Part shown: positions 1 to 8,822 of the stretch, piece by piece
Layout of the letters: each line of letters opens with the position of its first letter
Position numbering within the stretch: the first letter of the stretch is position 1
NCBI GenBank assembly: GCA_028713125.1
Contig: JAQTOU010000002.1
Location: 484,405 to 548,404, forward strand
DNA from: Elusimicrobiales bacterium
GTDB taxonomy: Bacteria > Elusimicrobiota > Elusimicrobia > Elusimicrobiales > UBA9959
Reading direction: 5' to 3'
Length of the DNA: 64,000 nucleotides
Notes under the pieces: generated by a model
What the model was told of the DNA's origin: nothing
What the model saw: the letters and a program-made list of their open reading frames with translations, nothing else
The model's database searches: none
Translations under genes and position numbers: made by a program

Positions 1-2277
1 GTCTGTCCCGAGAGCGCCACCGGCGACAACCCAGGCGACTGGCGCCCCGCCTCGCAGGTGGGGGAGATAGCCGCCGCCATGAGCTTCGGCGCCGGCCGCA
101 CCATCACCGCTAACGCGGTAGCGGGGGCTTACGAATACGAGACCGGCTTCAGCTCCGCCGTAAATTATTTCGAGAACAAAGAGCCCTCCCCCGGGGCTTC
201 TTACGGGGAACTCCTCGACACCATAGACAATATCCTCGGCGCTTATAAGGATGGCCCCTCCGCTCCCGGCAGACCTCCCGAAACTGATTACGACCTGGCC
301 GAGAAGTTCGATATCCGCCTCTCCCATATACAGGAAGAGCTTGAAGCCGCCCGCTGGGAGAAGAACCTGCTGCTCGAAAAGATCCGCGCGAAGGACAATG
401 AGGAGAAGAGGAACCGCGAGAAGATAGCCGAGCTTGAAGCCCGCCTTAAAAGCGAGATCGGCAAGACCCATGAAGGGTCCAGAGAGCTCGAGCAGGTGCG
501 CCACCTGGCCGACCTCAAGGAAAAAGCCGAGACGGTGCGCCAGATAGAGGAGATAAAGAAAGAAGAGCTTGAGCTCTCCCGCGATATCCCGCCGGTCAAG
601 CGCCTCGGCCAGCCCGCCGAAGCCGCCCCCTCGCAGTCCGGCGCCGCCCAGCCGGCCAATGAATTTCAGGCGCTTAAGCCCCAGTCTCTTTCCGAAACCC
701 GCCAGCCCGAGGAAAAGCCCGGTCCTAAAATAGAGGTCAAATCGTTTAAGAGCATGTCCCGCAGCTCGGAGGTGAAACTCGAGACCTCCCTTGGCAAGGA
801 GCTGAAGGAAGAGGCCGATGACGCCGGGCTTACCAGCCGCAAATTCAGGAGCCTGGGTCAGACCCAGCCGCCTGCCTACGCCTACAGCGGCTCCCATCAT
901 GACAAACCCCTGCCCGGCCCCGAAGCCGCTCCCCCCGGAGCGTTCAAGCCCCAGGAGACTTTCGAGCCCCTTCCCCAGCAGGCTGGCGGCATCGTTTACG
1001 ATTTTACCGTAGTTACCGCCAAGCAGCCGGAGACCTCGCAGCAGTTCCAGATAGAGACCCGCTACGAAGCTCCGGCTTATCAGCCCCCGCAGGCGCAGCC
1101 CCAGGCGGCAAAGCCGCCCGCTTATGATTTCGGCGCGGCGCAGCCCGCGCCGGCTCCGGCGCAGCAGCCGGCTCCCGCCCAGCAGCAGGCCCCTGTCCAG
1201 TACAAAGCTCCCCAGATAAATCAGGGCTTCCAGTTCCAGCCCATGTCCCAGACGATGGGCAATCAGCCGGCCCCGGCGCAGCAGCCTGCTCCGGCCCGGC
1301 AGCCCGCGCCGGCTCCCCGCGCAAGCGCGCCCGAGCTCCAGGCAGCTTCACCTTCGGGCCAGCCTTCATCCGCCGCTATTCCCGCTTCCCAGGAAAAGGC
1401 GGCCGCCGCTTCAGAATCTCCCGATACTACGATGCGCGTGCCGGTCCCCAATTCAAAAGGAAAGCCGGACGCGAAAGCGCCCGACAAGCCGAAGAGAAAG
1501 GGGGGCAGGTCGGCCTTCCTGGCCATACTCGTGGTTTTCGGTTCGATGGCAGCCGGCGGCCTCGGTTACTTCTTTATGGGCGAGGGCCTGAGCTTTTCCG
1601 AATTCTCAATGCTTAATCTCGGCAGCAAGAAAAAGCCCGCGTCCATGGACAGCCAGCTCGAAGCTAAGGCCGCTCCCGCGCCCGCCCCTGTACAGCAGCA
1701 GGCGCCGGAGCCTGAGCCCCAGCCGGCCCCGCAGCCCGCTCCCGCCCCGGTCGAGAAACCGGCGAGCGAGAACATCAAAAAAGCCCTCGATATCGTTAAG
1801 GGCTATAAGCTTTCCGGCGGCCGCGGCAACATCGCCACTTGGTTCGCCAACTCTTTCCTTTCAAGCTCCTCCGGCGGCGCGAACGAGGAGTGGACCGCGA
1901 CCCCCCTGCACGGCGACATACTCGTAGTTCAGTACCGCCTGCTCAGGCCCAGGCAGGAGCCGCTGATCTACCAGTTCGAAGTCGATGCGGCAAAGCGCGA
2001 TATCGTGCGCGGTATAAACAATAACGCCATAGAGCTCCTTGATCTGTCCTCGAAAGAAAAAACGGCCAGCGCGGCTCCCGCGAAAAAGCCCGCGCCCAAA
2101 CCTAAGGCGCGCAAAACTGCCGGGCGCGGGGAGATCCCCATCCTCCCGCTGCCTGATGCCCCGCCCTCCGGAACCCAGGCGGAGCAGGACCCTACCGGGT
2201 TCGAGACTTCCCCGGCCGAGGGCTCGGAGCAGGTAAAATACCTCAAGGCCCAGGAATCCGACGAAGAGCTGTTTTAA
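1..2277 (+). CDS. Proline/alanine-rich coiled-coil membrane protein (5' partial)
   Basis: The frame is open from the first base, so the real start probably lies upstream; a GTG at base 58 is the first internal candidate but has no clear ribosome-binding site. Counting from base 1, codons about 100-193 form a charged coiled coil rich in Glu/Lys/Arg. A long Pro/Ala/Gln low-complexity region follows to about codon 500, then one membrane segment at about codons 504-524 (FLAILVVFGSMAAGGLGYFF), a second Pro-rich linker and a compact C-terminal domain of about 90 residues that should be outside the inner membrane. I do not recognise the family. It sits 200 bp before pilT and pilC on the same strand, so a role in envelope or pilus assembly (FimV/PilN-like scaffolding) is possible but only inferred from context. 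Confidence 0.75.
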   Translation, partial: VCPESATGDNPGDWRPASQVGEIAAAMSFGAGRTITANAVAGAYEYETGFSSAVNYFENKEPSPGASYGELLDTIDNILGAYKDGPSAPGRPPETDYDLAEKFDIRLSHIQEELEAARWEKNLLLEKIRAKDNEEKRNREKIAELEARLKSEIGKTHEGSRELEQVRHLADLKEKAETVRQIEEIKKEELELSRDIPPVKRLGQPAEAAPSQSGAAQPANEFQALKPQSLSETRQPEEKPGPKIEVKSFKSMSRSSEVKLETSLGKELKEEADDAGLTSRKFRSLGQTQPPAYAYSGSHHDKPLPGPEAAPPGAFKPQETFEPLPQQAGGIVYDFTVVTAKQPETSQQFQIETRYEAPAYQPPQAQPQAAKPPAYDFGAAQPAPAPAQQPAPAQQQAPVQYKAPQINQGFQFQPMSQTMGNQPAPAQQPAPARQPAPAPRASAPELQAASPSGQPSSAAIPASQEKAAAASESPDTTMRVPVPNSKGKPDAKAPDKPKRKGGRSAFLAILVVFGSMAAGGLGYFFMGEGLSFSEFSMLNLGSKKKPASMDSQLEAKAAPAPAPVQQQAPEPEPQPAPQPAPAPVEKPASENIKKALDIVKGYKLSGGRGNIATWFANSFLSSSSGGANEEWTATPLHGDILVVQYRLLRPRQEPLIYQFEVDAAKRDIVRGINNNAIELLDLSSKEKTASAAPAKKPAPKPKARKTAGRGEIPILPLPDAPPSGTQAEQDPTGFETSPAEGSEQVKYLKAQESDEELF

Positions 2278-2365
2278 CCCGGGATTTTCCAGTGCGCGCG
2301 ACAGGCGCGGGATACTGGCCGGGGCCCCCGGTTAAATCACGGGTCCTGCCCGCTAAAAACTATCC

Positions 2366-2393
2366 TTGATAATAATAATAAAAATGGTAAAAT
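2366..2393 (+). promoter_or_regulatory. Probable sigma-70 promoter of pilT
   Basis: TTGATA (2366-2371), a 16-bp spacer and TAAAAT (2388-2393) preceded by TG (2385-2386), an extended -10. It lies in an AT-rich island in the 200-bp gap before pilT and would give a leader of roughly 78 nt. The rest of the gap shows no gene. Confidence 0.5.
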
Positions 2394-2477
2394 ACTGCAG
2401 TTAAGGGCGGGGCTGAGCGTCAGGAGCGGGGCTTTGTAAATTTTCGGTCCAGCGGGCTTTTTTTAGGAGCTATCTTT

Positions 2478-3554
2478 ATGGTAACAATGAGCGAGCTGTT
2501 TATAATGATGCATGAAAAGAACGCATCCGACCTCCACCTTACCGCCGGCGCCACCCCGATGCTCCGCATCGACGGGGACCTCGTGCAAACCCCGTTCGAA
2601 AAGCTTACCCCGGAAATGTGCCAGACGCTGATCTTCTCGCTGATGACGGACGCCCAGCGGCAGCGCTTCGAGGCCACCAACGAACTCGACTTCGCCTTCG
2701 GCATCAAGGGCATGGGCCGCCTGCGCATGAACGCCTACCGCCAGCGCGGCGTCGTCGGCGCGGCCATCCGCTCCATCCCCAGCAAGTACAAGACTTTCGA
2801 AGAACTGAACCTGCCCCCGGTCGTTTATGAGCTGATGAAGATGACCAAGGGCCTGCTCCTGATAACCGGCCCTACAGGCTCCGGCAAATCCACCACGCTG
2901 GCCTCGATGATAGACTACCTCAACGAGCACCGCAACTACCATATCATCACCGTCGAGGACCCCATCGAGTACGTGCACACGCACAAGAAGAGCATCGTCA
3001 ACCAGCGCGAAGTCGGCGCCGACACCGAAACTTTCGGTGCGGCCCTTCGCCACGTGCTTCGGCAGGACCCCGACGTCATCCTGATCGGCGAGTTGCGCGA
3101 CCTGGAGACCATCGGCGCCGCCCTGAACATCGCCGAAACCGGCCACCTGGTGCTGTCCACGCTGCACACCTCGGACGCCGCCCAGACCATCAACCGCATC
3201 ATCGACGTTTTCCCGCCGCACCAGCAGGAGCAGATCCGCGTGCAGCTCTCGTTCGTCCTGCAGGGCGTGTTCGCCCAGCAGCTGCTGCCTATGGCCAGCG
3301 GCACCGGCCGCACGCTGTGCTGCGAGGTTCTTATCGCCAATTCAGCCGTCCGGAATTTGATCCGCGAGCAGAAGATCGAGCAGATCCCGACCATCATCCA
3401 GACGGGCGGCAAGTATGGCATGGTCACAATGAACCAGTCGCTCGTGGACCTTTACAAGAAGCAGAAGATCAGCTACCAGGAAGCCGTGACGCGCTCGTCC
3501 GATCCCGAGGACCTGAAGAAGCTGCTGCAGAAGACCCTTTCAGTTACGAGCTGA
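2478..3554 (+). CDS. pilT: Type IV pilus retraction ATPase PilT
   Basis: Hexameric cytoplasmic ATPase that powers pilus retraction and twitching. The 358-residue length is normal for PilT. An N-terminal PAS-like domain is followed by the RecA-like core, with Walker A GPTGSGKST at about residue 131, a His-box region (TGHLVLSTLHTSDA) and the Walker B/AIRNLIRE-type region. The Walker B motif reads DVILIGELRD, where most PilT proteins have GEMRD, a mild variation. The ATG at 2478 is preceded by AGGAG at the right distance. pilC follows 71 bp downstream, and the pilB motor and the pilins are not in this window. PilU is an alternative, but length and motifs fit PilT well. Confidence 0.95.
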   Translation: MVTMSELFIMMHEKNASDLHLTAGATPMLRIDGDLVQTPFEKLTPEMCQTLIFSLMTDAQRQRFEATNELDFAFGIKGMGRLRMNAYRQRGVVGAAIRSIPSKYKTFEELNLPPVVYELMKMTKGLLLITGPTGSGKSTTLASMIDYLNEHRNYHIITVEDPIEYVHTHKKSIVNQREVGADTETFGAALRHVLRQDPDVILIGELRDLETIGAALNIAETGHLVLSTLHTSDAAQTINRIIDVFPPHQQEQIRVQLSFVLQGVFAQQLLPMASGTGRTLCCEVLIANSAVRNLIREQKIEQIPTIIQTGGKYGMVTMNQSLVDLYKKQKISYQEAVTRSSDPEDLKKLLQKTLSVTS

Positions 3555-3573
3555 GCGTCGGGGGGGAGTAAAA

Positions 3574-3609
3574 GGACCAGGGGGCAAGCGTCCGCTTACC
3601 GCCTGGTCC
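3574..3609 (+). other. Intercistronic hairpin between pilT and pilC
   Basis: GGACCAGG (3574-3581) pairs exactly with CCTGGTCC (3602-3609). The inner segment also pairs (GGCAAGCG with CGCTTACC, one mismatch), giving a stem of about 16 bp with a tiny loop. No T-run follows, so it is unlikely to be an intrinsic terminator. An mRNA-stability or processing element that uncouples PilT and PilC levels is more plausible. Confidence 0.6.
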
Positions 3610-3625
3610 CGGCGGTTTACCAATT

Positions 3626-4816
3626 ATGCAATTTGCCTATAAAGCCAAGGAAGCGGGCGGCAAGGTCAAGGAGGGCCAGGTAGAGGCCCCCGACCAGAAA
3701 GCCGCCATGGCCCGGCTGCGCGAGCAGAAGCTGTCCGTTATAGAGATAAAGCAGTCCGCCGCCAAAAAAATTAAAAAAGGCAAGGTCGACAGTAAGGACG
3801 TCGTCATGTTCTCCCGCCAGCTCTCCACGCTGGTGTCCGCCGGCGTGCCCATCGTGCAGGGGCTCAACATCCTCGAGGCCCAGGCGGAAAGCCCCGCCTT
3901 CAAATACGTGGTTGGAGCGCTGCGCACCGATATCGAGGCCGGCCTTTCCATAGCCGACGCCATGGGGAAGCACCCGCAGGCCTTTACCGAGCTTTATGTT
4001 GCCATGATCAAGGCCGGCGAGGTGGGCGGTATCCTGGATACCATCCTCGAGCGGCTTTCCGGCTTCCTGGAATCAGCCGAGCAGCTGAGGGCCAAGGTAA
4101 AGAGCGCGCTTATGTACCCCACGGTCGTATTCAGCGCGGCCGGTATCATCACTATCTTCCTGATAGTTTTCGTCATCCCGATCTTCAAGGATATCTTCGG
4201 CAGCTTCGGCGCCGAACTGCCCATGCTGACGCGCGTTATCATAGGGATCTCCGACTTCCTGCGCGCCAAGCTGCTTTATATGCTGCCTTTCATAGGCGGC
4301 GGCGTCTGGCTGTTCAAGAAGTGGTCGAAGACCGCGAAGGGCCAGGAGAAGATCGACGAGATCACGCTCAAGTTACCCGTTTTCGGCATCCTGCTGAAGA
4401 AGGTCGCCATAGCCAAATTTACACGCACGCTGGGGACGCTTATCAAATCCGGCGTGCCGATCCTGCAGGGCCTCGAGACGGTCGCCAAGACCTCCGGCAA
4501 TAAGGTCATAGAGCGGGCCATCAATTCCAGCCGCGACTCCATCAAAGAGGGCGGCCGTATTTCCGACCCCCTGAAAAAAGCCAATATTTTCCCGCCGATG
4601 GTCATCCAGATGATAAGCGTCGGAGAAGAGACCGGCGGGCTCGATAACATGCTGAACAAGATCGCCGACTTCTACGACCAGGAAGTCGATACCGCCGTAA
4701 AGGGCCTGACCTCCATGATAGAGCCCATCATCATCATCGTCCTTGGCTTCGTGGTCGGAACCATCGTCATCGCCATGTTCATGCCCATGTTCGCCCTGGG
4801 CGACATGGTCGGTTAA
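3626..4816 (+). CDS. pilC: Type IV pilus inner-membrane platform protein PilC
   Basis: GspF/PilC-family polytopic protein at the base of the type IV pilus machine, where it couples the PilB/PilT motors to pilin movement. Its 396 residues match the family. The N-terminus (YKAKEAGGKVKEG) is the standard PilC start, and two T2SSF domains follow at about residues 70-193 and 270-390. Membrane segments are visible near residues 170-190, 215-235 and 370-392, and the repeated motif of the form LSxAM/GVPI..GL occurs in each half. The ATG at 3626 has only a weak ribosome-binding site and lies just after a strong hairpin. A terminator follows 16 bp after the stop. Confidence 0.95.
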   Translation: MQFAYKAKEAGGKVKEGQVEAPDQKAAMARLREQKLSVIEIKQSAAKKIKKGKVDSKDVVMFSRQLSTLVSAGVPIVQGLNILEAQAESPAFKYVVGALRTDIEAGLSIADAMGKHPQAFTELYVAMIKAGEVGGILDTILERLSGFLESAEQLRAKVKSALMYPTVVFSAAGIITIFLIVFVIPIFKDIFGSFGAELPMLTRVIIGISDFLRAKLLYMLPFIGGGVWLFKKWSKTAKGQEKIDEITLKLPVFGILLKKVAIAKFTRTLGTLIKSGVPILQGLETVAKTSGNKVIERAINSSRDSIKEGGRISDPLKKANIFPPMVIQMISVGEETGGLDNMLNKIADFYDQEVDTAVKGLTSMIEPIIIIVLGFVVGTIVIAMFMPMFALGDMVG

Positions 4817-4832
4817 AGCTTTCCGCCAAAAT

Positions 4833-4862
4833 AAAAAGCCCGGGCTTCCCCGGGCTTTTTTA
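4833..4862 (+). terminator. Bidirectional intrinsic terminator after pilC
   Basis: AAAAAGCCCGGG and CCCGGGCTTTTT arms flank a short loop. The A-run on one side and T-run on the other let it end both pilC and the convergent minus-strand gene ending at 4872. Confidence 0.9.
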
Positions 4863-4871
4863 TTCGGTCTT

Positions 4872-5510
4872 CTAAATAGAGGGGCAGGCTCCTGGTTTGT
4901 TTATATAGCTCTCGCGGAAGAGGGTCTGGAACTCTACGGCCTGGGGCTCGTAGCCCGGATCGTCCAGCGACAGGTCCCAGCCGCGGTACCTGTGCTGGAT
5001 ATAATGCACGAACTCATGGGCCAGCGAGTCGTCCATCGCCCGTCCGTGCTCCGCGTACCACGCCGCTTCGTCCATGAGGTAGATCTCGTTCCTGTCCCAA
5101 ACGTAAACATTAGTAAGTTGGGCGGGGCGCTGCCCCCACTGCGGCTCGACCGCGTCCTGGAACTGTTTGAGGGGCACCGAGCTTTCAAAAAATATTTTAG
5201 GCAGCGGAATGTCGGGCCGGTATTTCTGTTCCATCATTCCGGCGACCGCTTTAAGTACGCACTCCGGAGCGTATCTGAGTTCCGCGGGCTTCGCGGCGGA
5301 AACTTTTGACATTGGGGCGCGCGACAGTACAAGTATGGGGCGAGGCTCTTCCGCTTTAGGCCAGCTTAGGTCCGGATAGATGTCCAGCAGCTGCTTTCCT
5401 GCGGGGCCAGGAATATCCGCGACTCGGGAATCATCCTGGCAGGCGTGCGCCGGGGTCAGGAACAAGGGAAAAAATACAAGGGCCGAAACCGCAATATTTT
5501 TGATTTTCAT
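4872..5510 (-). CDS. Exported HExxH zinc-peptidase-like protein
   Basis: 212 residues with a clear signal peptide (about residues 1-23, ending THAHAC-like at PAHAC). The HEFVHYIQH segment near residue 166 is an HExxH zinc site, and a Glu about 20 residues later (EPQAVEFQ) could be the third ligand, as in gluzincin-like peptidases. Four Cys residues are present in the mature part, consistent with periplasmic disulfides. The Cys after PAHA could alternatively be read as a lipobox. The specific substrate is unknown. A longer exported protein with HELVH is encoded at 22272-23546, so the genome appears to have a small family of these. It is the last gene of the minus-strand run murJ-uvrC-ogt, separated from ogt by 95 bp. 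Confidence 0.75.
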   Translation of the reverse strand: MKIKNIAVSALVFFPLFLTPAHACQDDSRVADIPGPAGKQLLDIYPDLSWPKAEEPRPILVLSRAPMSKVSAAKPAELRYAPECVLKAVAGMMEQKYRPDIPLPKIFFESSVPLKQFQDAVEPQWGQRPAQLTNVYVWDRNEIYLMDEAAWYAEHGRAMDDSLAHEFVHYIQHRYRGWDLSLDDPGYEPQAVEFQTLFRESYINKPGACPSI

Positions 5511-5605
5511 GTCCGTGCCTGCCTGCTATATTGGCTTCAATCAGAGTTTAATGTCCGCTCCGGAATTTGTCAAGTGCCGCCGCGGCCGCGCTACGCCGAG
5601 CCCTC

Positions 5606-5905
5606 TTATAAAGTCTTTTCTTTTTTGAGGAGGGCCAGCTTGGCCTTCAGCCCGCCGGGGGCGGAGAAGCCGCCGAGGCTCCCGTCGGACTTGATAACCC
5701 GGTGGCAGGGAACTGTCGGCGCGAAAGGGTTTTTCCCCAGGGCCGAGCCTACCGCCCGCACCGCGCCGGGCCTTCCTATCTGTTCCGCTATCCACTTGTA
5801 GCTGCGGGTCTGTCCCGCCGGGATCCTCATGCAGGCCCGCCAAACCGCCTGCTGGAAAGGCGTGTAAGCCTTCATTTTCAGGAGCGCTTCCTCTTTCTTC
5901 ATCAT
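5606..5905 (-). CDS. ogt: Short methylated-DNA-cysteine S-methyltransferase
   Basis: 99 residues covering only the C-terminal DNA-binding/active-site domain of O6-alkylguanine-DNA alkyltransferases. The acceptor Cys is present in PCHRVI (about residue 69), so this is not a Cys-less alkyltransferase-like (ATL) protein. The helix-turn-helix with the Arg finger is visible around RPGAVRAVG and is followed by NPFAPTVPCH. The N-terminal domain of E. coli Ogt/Ada is absent, which makes it ATL-sized with a methyltransferase catalytic site. It overlaps the stop of uvrC by 4 bp (ATGA), suggesting translational coupling in a two-gene DNA-repair unit. Removal of O6-methylguanine is inferred from the family. 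Confidence 0.85.
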   Translation of the reverse strand: MMKKEEALLKMKAYTPFQQAVWRACMRIPAGQTRSYKWIAEQIGRPGAVRAVGSALGKNPFAPTVPCHRVIKSDGSLGGFSAPGGLKAKLALLKKEKTL

Positions 5906-7206
5906 CCCTCCAGTTCCGCCCTGCCCCGCAGCTTGCGGTGATAGGTTACCCCGAAGCGGTGCGCTTCGTCGCGCAGCGCCTGCAGGAGCCGGAGTCCCGC
6001 GTGCGCCCGGTCGAGCAGCAGCGGCAGCGCCCGCCCCGGCATAAAGATCTCCTCGAGCTTTTTAGCCAGGCCTATGACAGGGATCTTCAGCCCGGCCGCG
6101 CGCAGCGCCTTCATCGCCGCCGCCAGCTGCCCCGGTCCGCCGTCTATCAGCAGCAGGTCCGGAAGGGCTTCCTCTTTTTTCTTCAGCTGGGCGAGTCGGC
6201 GGCCCACTATTTCCTCCATCATTGCGAAGTCATTGCCGCCTTCGGGGGTGTTCTCGAAATTGATCCTGTATTTGCGGTAATGCGCCGTGTTCTTTTCCCC
6301 GTTTATAAAGCATACGGAGGAGCCGACGGCCTGTTTGCCGAAAAGGCTGGAGGTGTCGAAGGCTTCGATATGGACCGGGGGGCGGGCCAGCCCGAGCGCC
6401 GCCTTAAGCGAGGTGACAGAGCCCGTGCGGCCGGTGGCCTGCTGCAGGAAATCCTGGTCCAGCTTGTGCACCAGGACGCGTTCCTCCATGTGGGAGAAAG
6501 CGTCAAGGAAGTCACGGTACGTCGCGGCTTCCTCGTAGCTCAGCTTCGCGGCTGCGCGTTCCATCCTGGCATTGAAGGCGAGGCGGAGCTTTTCGTAATC
6601 CCCCTTCAGGAAGTCCGCGACCCGCGCGACCAGCGCGTTATAGGCCGCTTTCGAGATCCTGCCGGCGCAGGGCGCGGTGCACTGCCCGGTATGGAAATAG
6701 AGGCAGGCCTTTATCTTGCGCTCGTCCAGCGGCTTCGCCAGCGAAAAATCCCAGCGGCAGCGGCGGAGGTTGATGAATTTTATGCGCCAGAGATAGGCCG
6801 TGAGTTTTTTGAGCGGCTCCACTTTAGGGAAGGGGCCGAAGTAGCGCCCGCCGTCCCTCGTTTTCCTGCGCGTGAAGAGCAGGCGGGGGAAATCCCCGCC
6901 GGTGAGCTCCAGGTACGGGTAGGTCTTGGAGTCCTTCCACATCTCGTTGAAGAAGGGCTGGAGGCCGTGGATAAGCTGGCGCTCGGTCAGGAGGGCCTCC
7001 CGCTCGCTGGCCGAAGCGATATAGTCTATGCTGCGGATGAGGGCCACGAGGTTGGGGATCTTTCCCCTGGTATCCGACGGGTTCTTCCTGAAATACTGCG
7101 CTACGCGGTGGCGCAGGTTCTTGGCTTTGCCTACGTAAAGCACCGTGCCTGTCGCGTCGCGCATCAGGTAAACTCCCGGGCCGTCAGGTAAATGCGTGAG
7201 GTCCAT
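5902..7206 (-). CDS. uvrC: Short UvrC-type excinuclease subunit
   Basis: Nucleotide-excision-repair nuclease of the UvrC family. The N-terminal GIY-YIG domain is intact (PGVYLMRD...VLYVGKAKNLRHRV, about residues 9-33), followed by a Cys cluster (CLYFHTGQCTAPC), a UVR-like segment (residues about 195-235) and the RNase H-like half with Asp in FDTSSLFG and LLLIDGGPGQL and RDEAHRFG. At 434 residues it is far shorter than the roughly 600 of classical UvrC and ends right after the nuclease domain, without the C-terminal helix-hairpin-helix pair. Whether it is the only UvrC of the cell or a second, Cho-like enzyme cannot be told here. It starts 4 bp after murJ ends and is coupled to ogt. Confidence 0.85.
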   Translation of the reverse strand: MDLTHLPDGPGVYLMRDATGTVLYVGKAKNLRHRVAQYFRKNPSDTRGKIPNLVALIRSIDYIASASEREALLTERQLIHGLQPFFNEMWKDSKTYPYLELTGGDFPRLLFTRRKTRDGGRYFGPFPKVEPLKKLTAYLWRIKFINLRRCRWDFSLAKPLDERKIKACLYFHTGQCTAPCAGRISKAAYNALVARVADFLKGDYEKLRLAFNARMERAAAKLSYEEAATYRDFLDAFSHMEERVLVHKLDQDFLQQATGRTGSVTSLKAALGLARPPVHIEAFDTSSLFGKQAVGSSVCFINGEKNTAHYRKYRINFENTPEGGNDFAMMEEIVGRRLAQLKKKEEALPDLLLIDGGPGQLAAAMKALRAAGLKIPVIGLAKKLEEIFMPGRALPLLLDRAHAGLRLLQALRDEAHRFGVTYHRKLRGRAELEG

Positions 7207-7210
7207 GGTT

Positions 7211-8800
7211 TTAGAACTTGCCGCCCGTAACTAAATTTCTTTCTTCCACTTTAAGGAGCCTGAGGGCTGTGAAATAAACGGCTACCGCGGCCGGCACCGA
7301 GACTACCGTTACCGCGAGGGGGCCTGCGGGAGCCAGGAGCTCCCGCAGCGCGAGCGCGGCCAGGGCGCAGGCGGCCGCCGCCAGCGAAGGACGGAAAAGC
7401 GGCATGGTCAAAGGGCTGAAGCCGGCTTCCCGCTTAAGCGCGAAAAGGAAAGCGAGGGCCGCGGCCCAGGAGCTCAGGGAGGTTGCCAGCATCAGGCCTC
7501 CCGCGCCCATCGGCCGCATCAGAAGGAGGCACAGCAGGGCGTTCAGGGCCAGCTGTCCCGAGATTATCGCTATGGGCGCTTTCTGCCTGCGCATCGCGTA
7601 CAGGGCCGAGGCGGCCACTTTATTCAGGCCGTAAGCGGGCAGGCCCAGCGCCAGCCAGAAAAGCGCCCGCGCCGTGACCAGGCTCTGCTCCGGCAGGAAT
7701 TTCCCGTGTTCGAAGAGCGCCCTGCAGACGGGCAGGGCCGTAACGGCGATGCCCAGCGCGGCCGGCAGCATTATGAGCCAGGAAGCCGTAAGCGCCGGCT
7801 TCAGCCTCCGCCTGAAACCTTCGGCGTCCCCGGCGGCCGACCTCGCCGCCAGCTCTGGCAGCGACAGCGTAGCCGCGGCCGCCGCGAAAAGGGAAACGGG
7901 GAACTGCACCAAGCGGGCGGAATTGTAGATGGCGGTGATGGAACCCGGCTCCAGGAAGCTGGCGTACATCGTGTTTATCAGCATGGAAACCTGGTCCTGG
8001 GCCAGCGTCAGGGCCGCTGGCGCCGCGGCCATCAGGGCGGGGGCCGCCCCGAGGTTTTTCAGGGGATTATTGAACGCCAGCCCGTACCCCTCGCGCCGGA
8101 GCAGCGGGAGCAGCGCCATGACCTGCAGCAGGCCCGATGCCGAAGCAGCGGCCGCGACGAGGATTATCTTCCCGCGCGCGTCCAGCCCGCCGAACAGCCC
8201 GAAATGAAAAGCCGTCAGCAGGGCTATTACGGAAACGGAAAACGCGGCTGGAGCCAGCGCCGGCAGGAAGAATTTCCGCGCCGAATTAAGCGCGGCCGTG
8301 AAAAGCGCCGCCGCGTTCACGAAGACCAGGTGCGGCATGAAGACCGCGGCGAGCAGCGCCGTGAGTTCAAGCTGGCCGGGAGAGGAGCGGAAGCCCCGGG
8401 CCGCCAGCAGGACCAGTTCCTGCCGGAAGAGTATGCCGGCGGCGGCGATCAGGGCGGAGCTCCAGAAAATAATCGTCCAGGAGGAGGAGAAGAATCCCTG
8501 CGCGGCGGCTTTCCCGCGCGTTTTTTCTTTTTCGAGGAGGGGGATGAAGACGGCGTTGAGCGCGCCTTCGCCCACGGTGCGCCGGAAAACGTTCATCAGC
8601 CGGAAAGCCGCGTAGTAAGCGTCGGCCAGGGCGCCGCCGCCGAAAAAAGCCACCAGCAAAGCGTCGCGCGCGTAGCCGAGGACCTTGGTTATCAGCCCGG
8701 CTCCCGCCATCCCGGACAGGCCCCTCGCGAATGCGCCGTGCCCTTCCGGCGCGGCTTCTTCGCTGTTCGTCCCAGCGCGGGTATTTGCTTTTTCTGGCAT
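7211..8800 (-). CDS. murJ: Lipid II flippase MurJ
   Basis: MviN/MurJ family of the MOP exporters; flips undecaprenyl-PP-MurNAc-pentapeptide-GlcNAc across the inner membrane. Fourteen hydrophobic segments are recognisable. The family start (GLITKVLGYARDALLVAFFG) and the conserved R in FRRTVGEGALNAVFIPLLE are present. I chose the Met at 8800, giving 529 residues: a longer frame up to 8896 would run into rpsT on the other strand and adds no family-like sequence. A later Met in LSGMAGAGL is also possible. The first gene of the minus-strand murJ-uvrC-ogt run, divergent from rpsT with only 22 bp between starts. Confidence 0.9.
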   Translation of the reverse strand: MPEKANTRAGTNSEEAAPEGHGAFARGLSGMAGAGLITKVLGYARDALLVAFFGGGALADAYYAAFRLMNVFRRTVGEGALNAVFIPLLEKEKTRGKAAAQGFFSSSWTIIFWSSALIAAAGILFRQELVLLAARGFRSSPGQLELTALLAAVFMPHLVFVNAAALFTAALNSARKFFLPALAPAAFSVSVIALLTAFHFGLFGGLDARGKIILVAAAASASGLLQVMALLPLLRREGYGLAFNNPLKNLGAAPALMAAAPAALTLAQDQVSMLINTMYASFLEPGSITAIYNSARLVQFPVSLFAAAAATLSLPELAARSAAGDAEGFRRRLKPALTASWLIMLPAALGIAVTALPVCRALFEHGKFLPEQSLVTARALFWLALGLPAYGLNKVAASALYAMRRQKAPIAIISGQLALNALLCLLLMRPMGAGGLMLATSLSSWAAALAFLFALKREAGFSPLTMPLFRPSLAAAACALAALALRELLAPAGPLAVTVVSVPAAVAVYFTALRLLKVEERNLVTGGKF

Positions 8801-8822
8801 AGAATGATAAACTATCGTTACT

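Noticed and set aside
2383..2398. Sigma-54 promoter before pilT
   Set aside because: TGG and GC are 9 bp apart rather than 10, and the flanking bases do not match; a sigma-70 extended -10 explains the site better.
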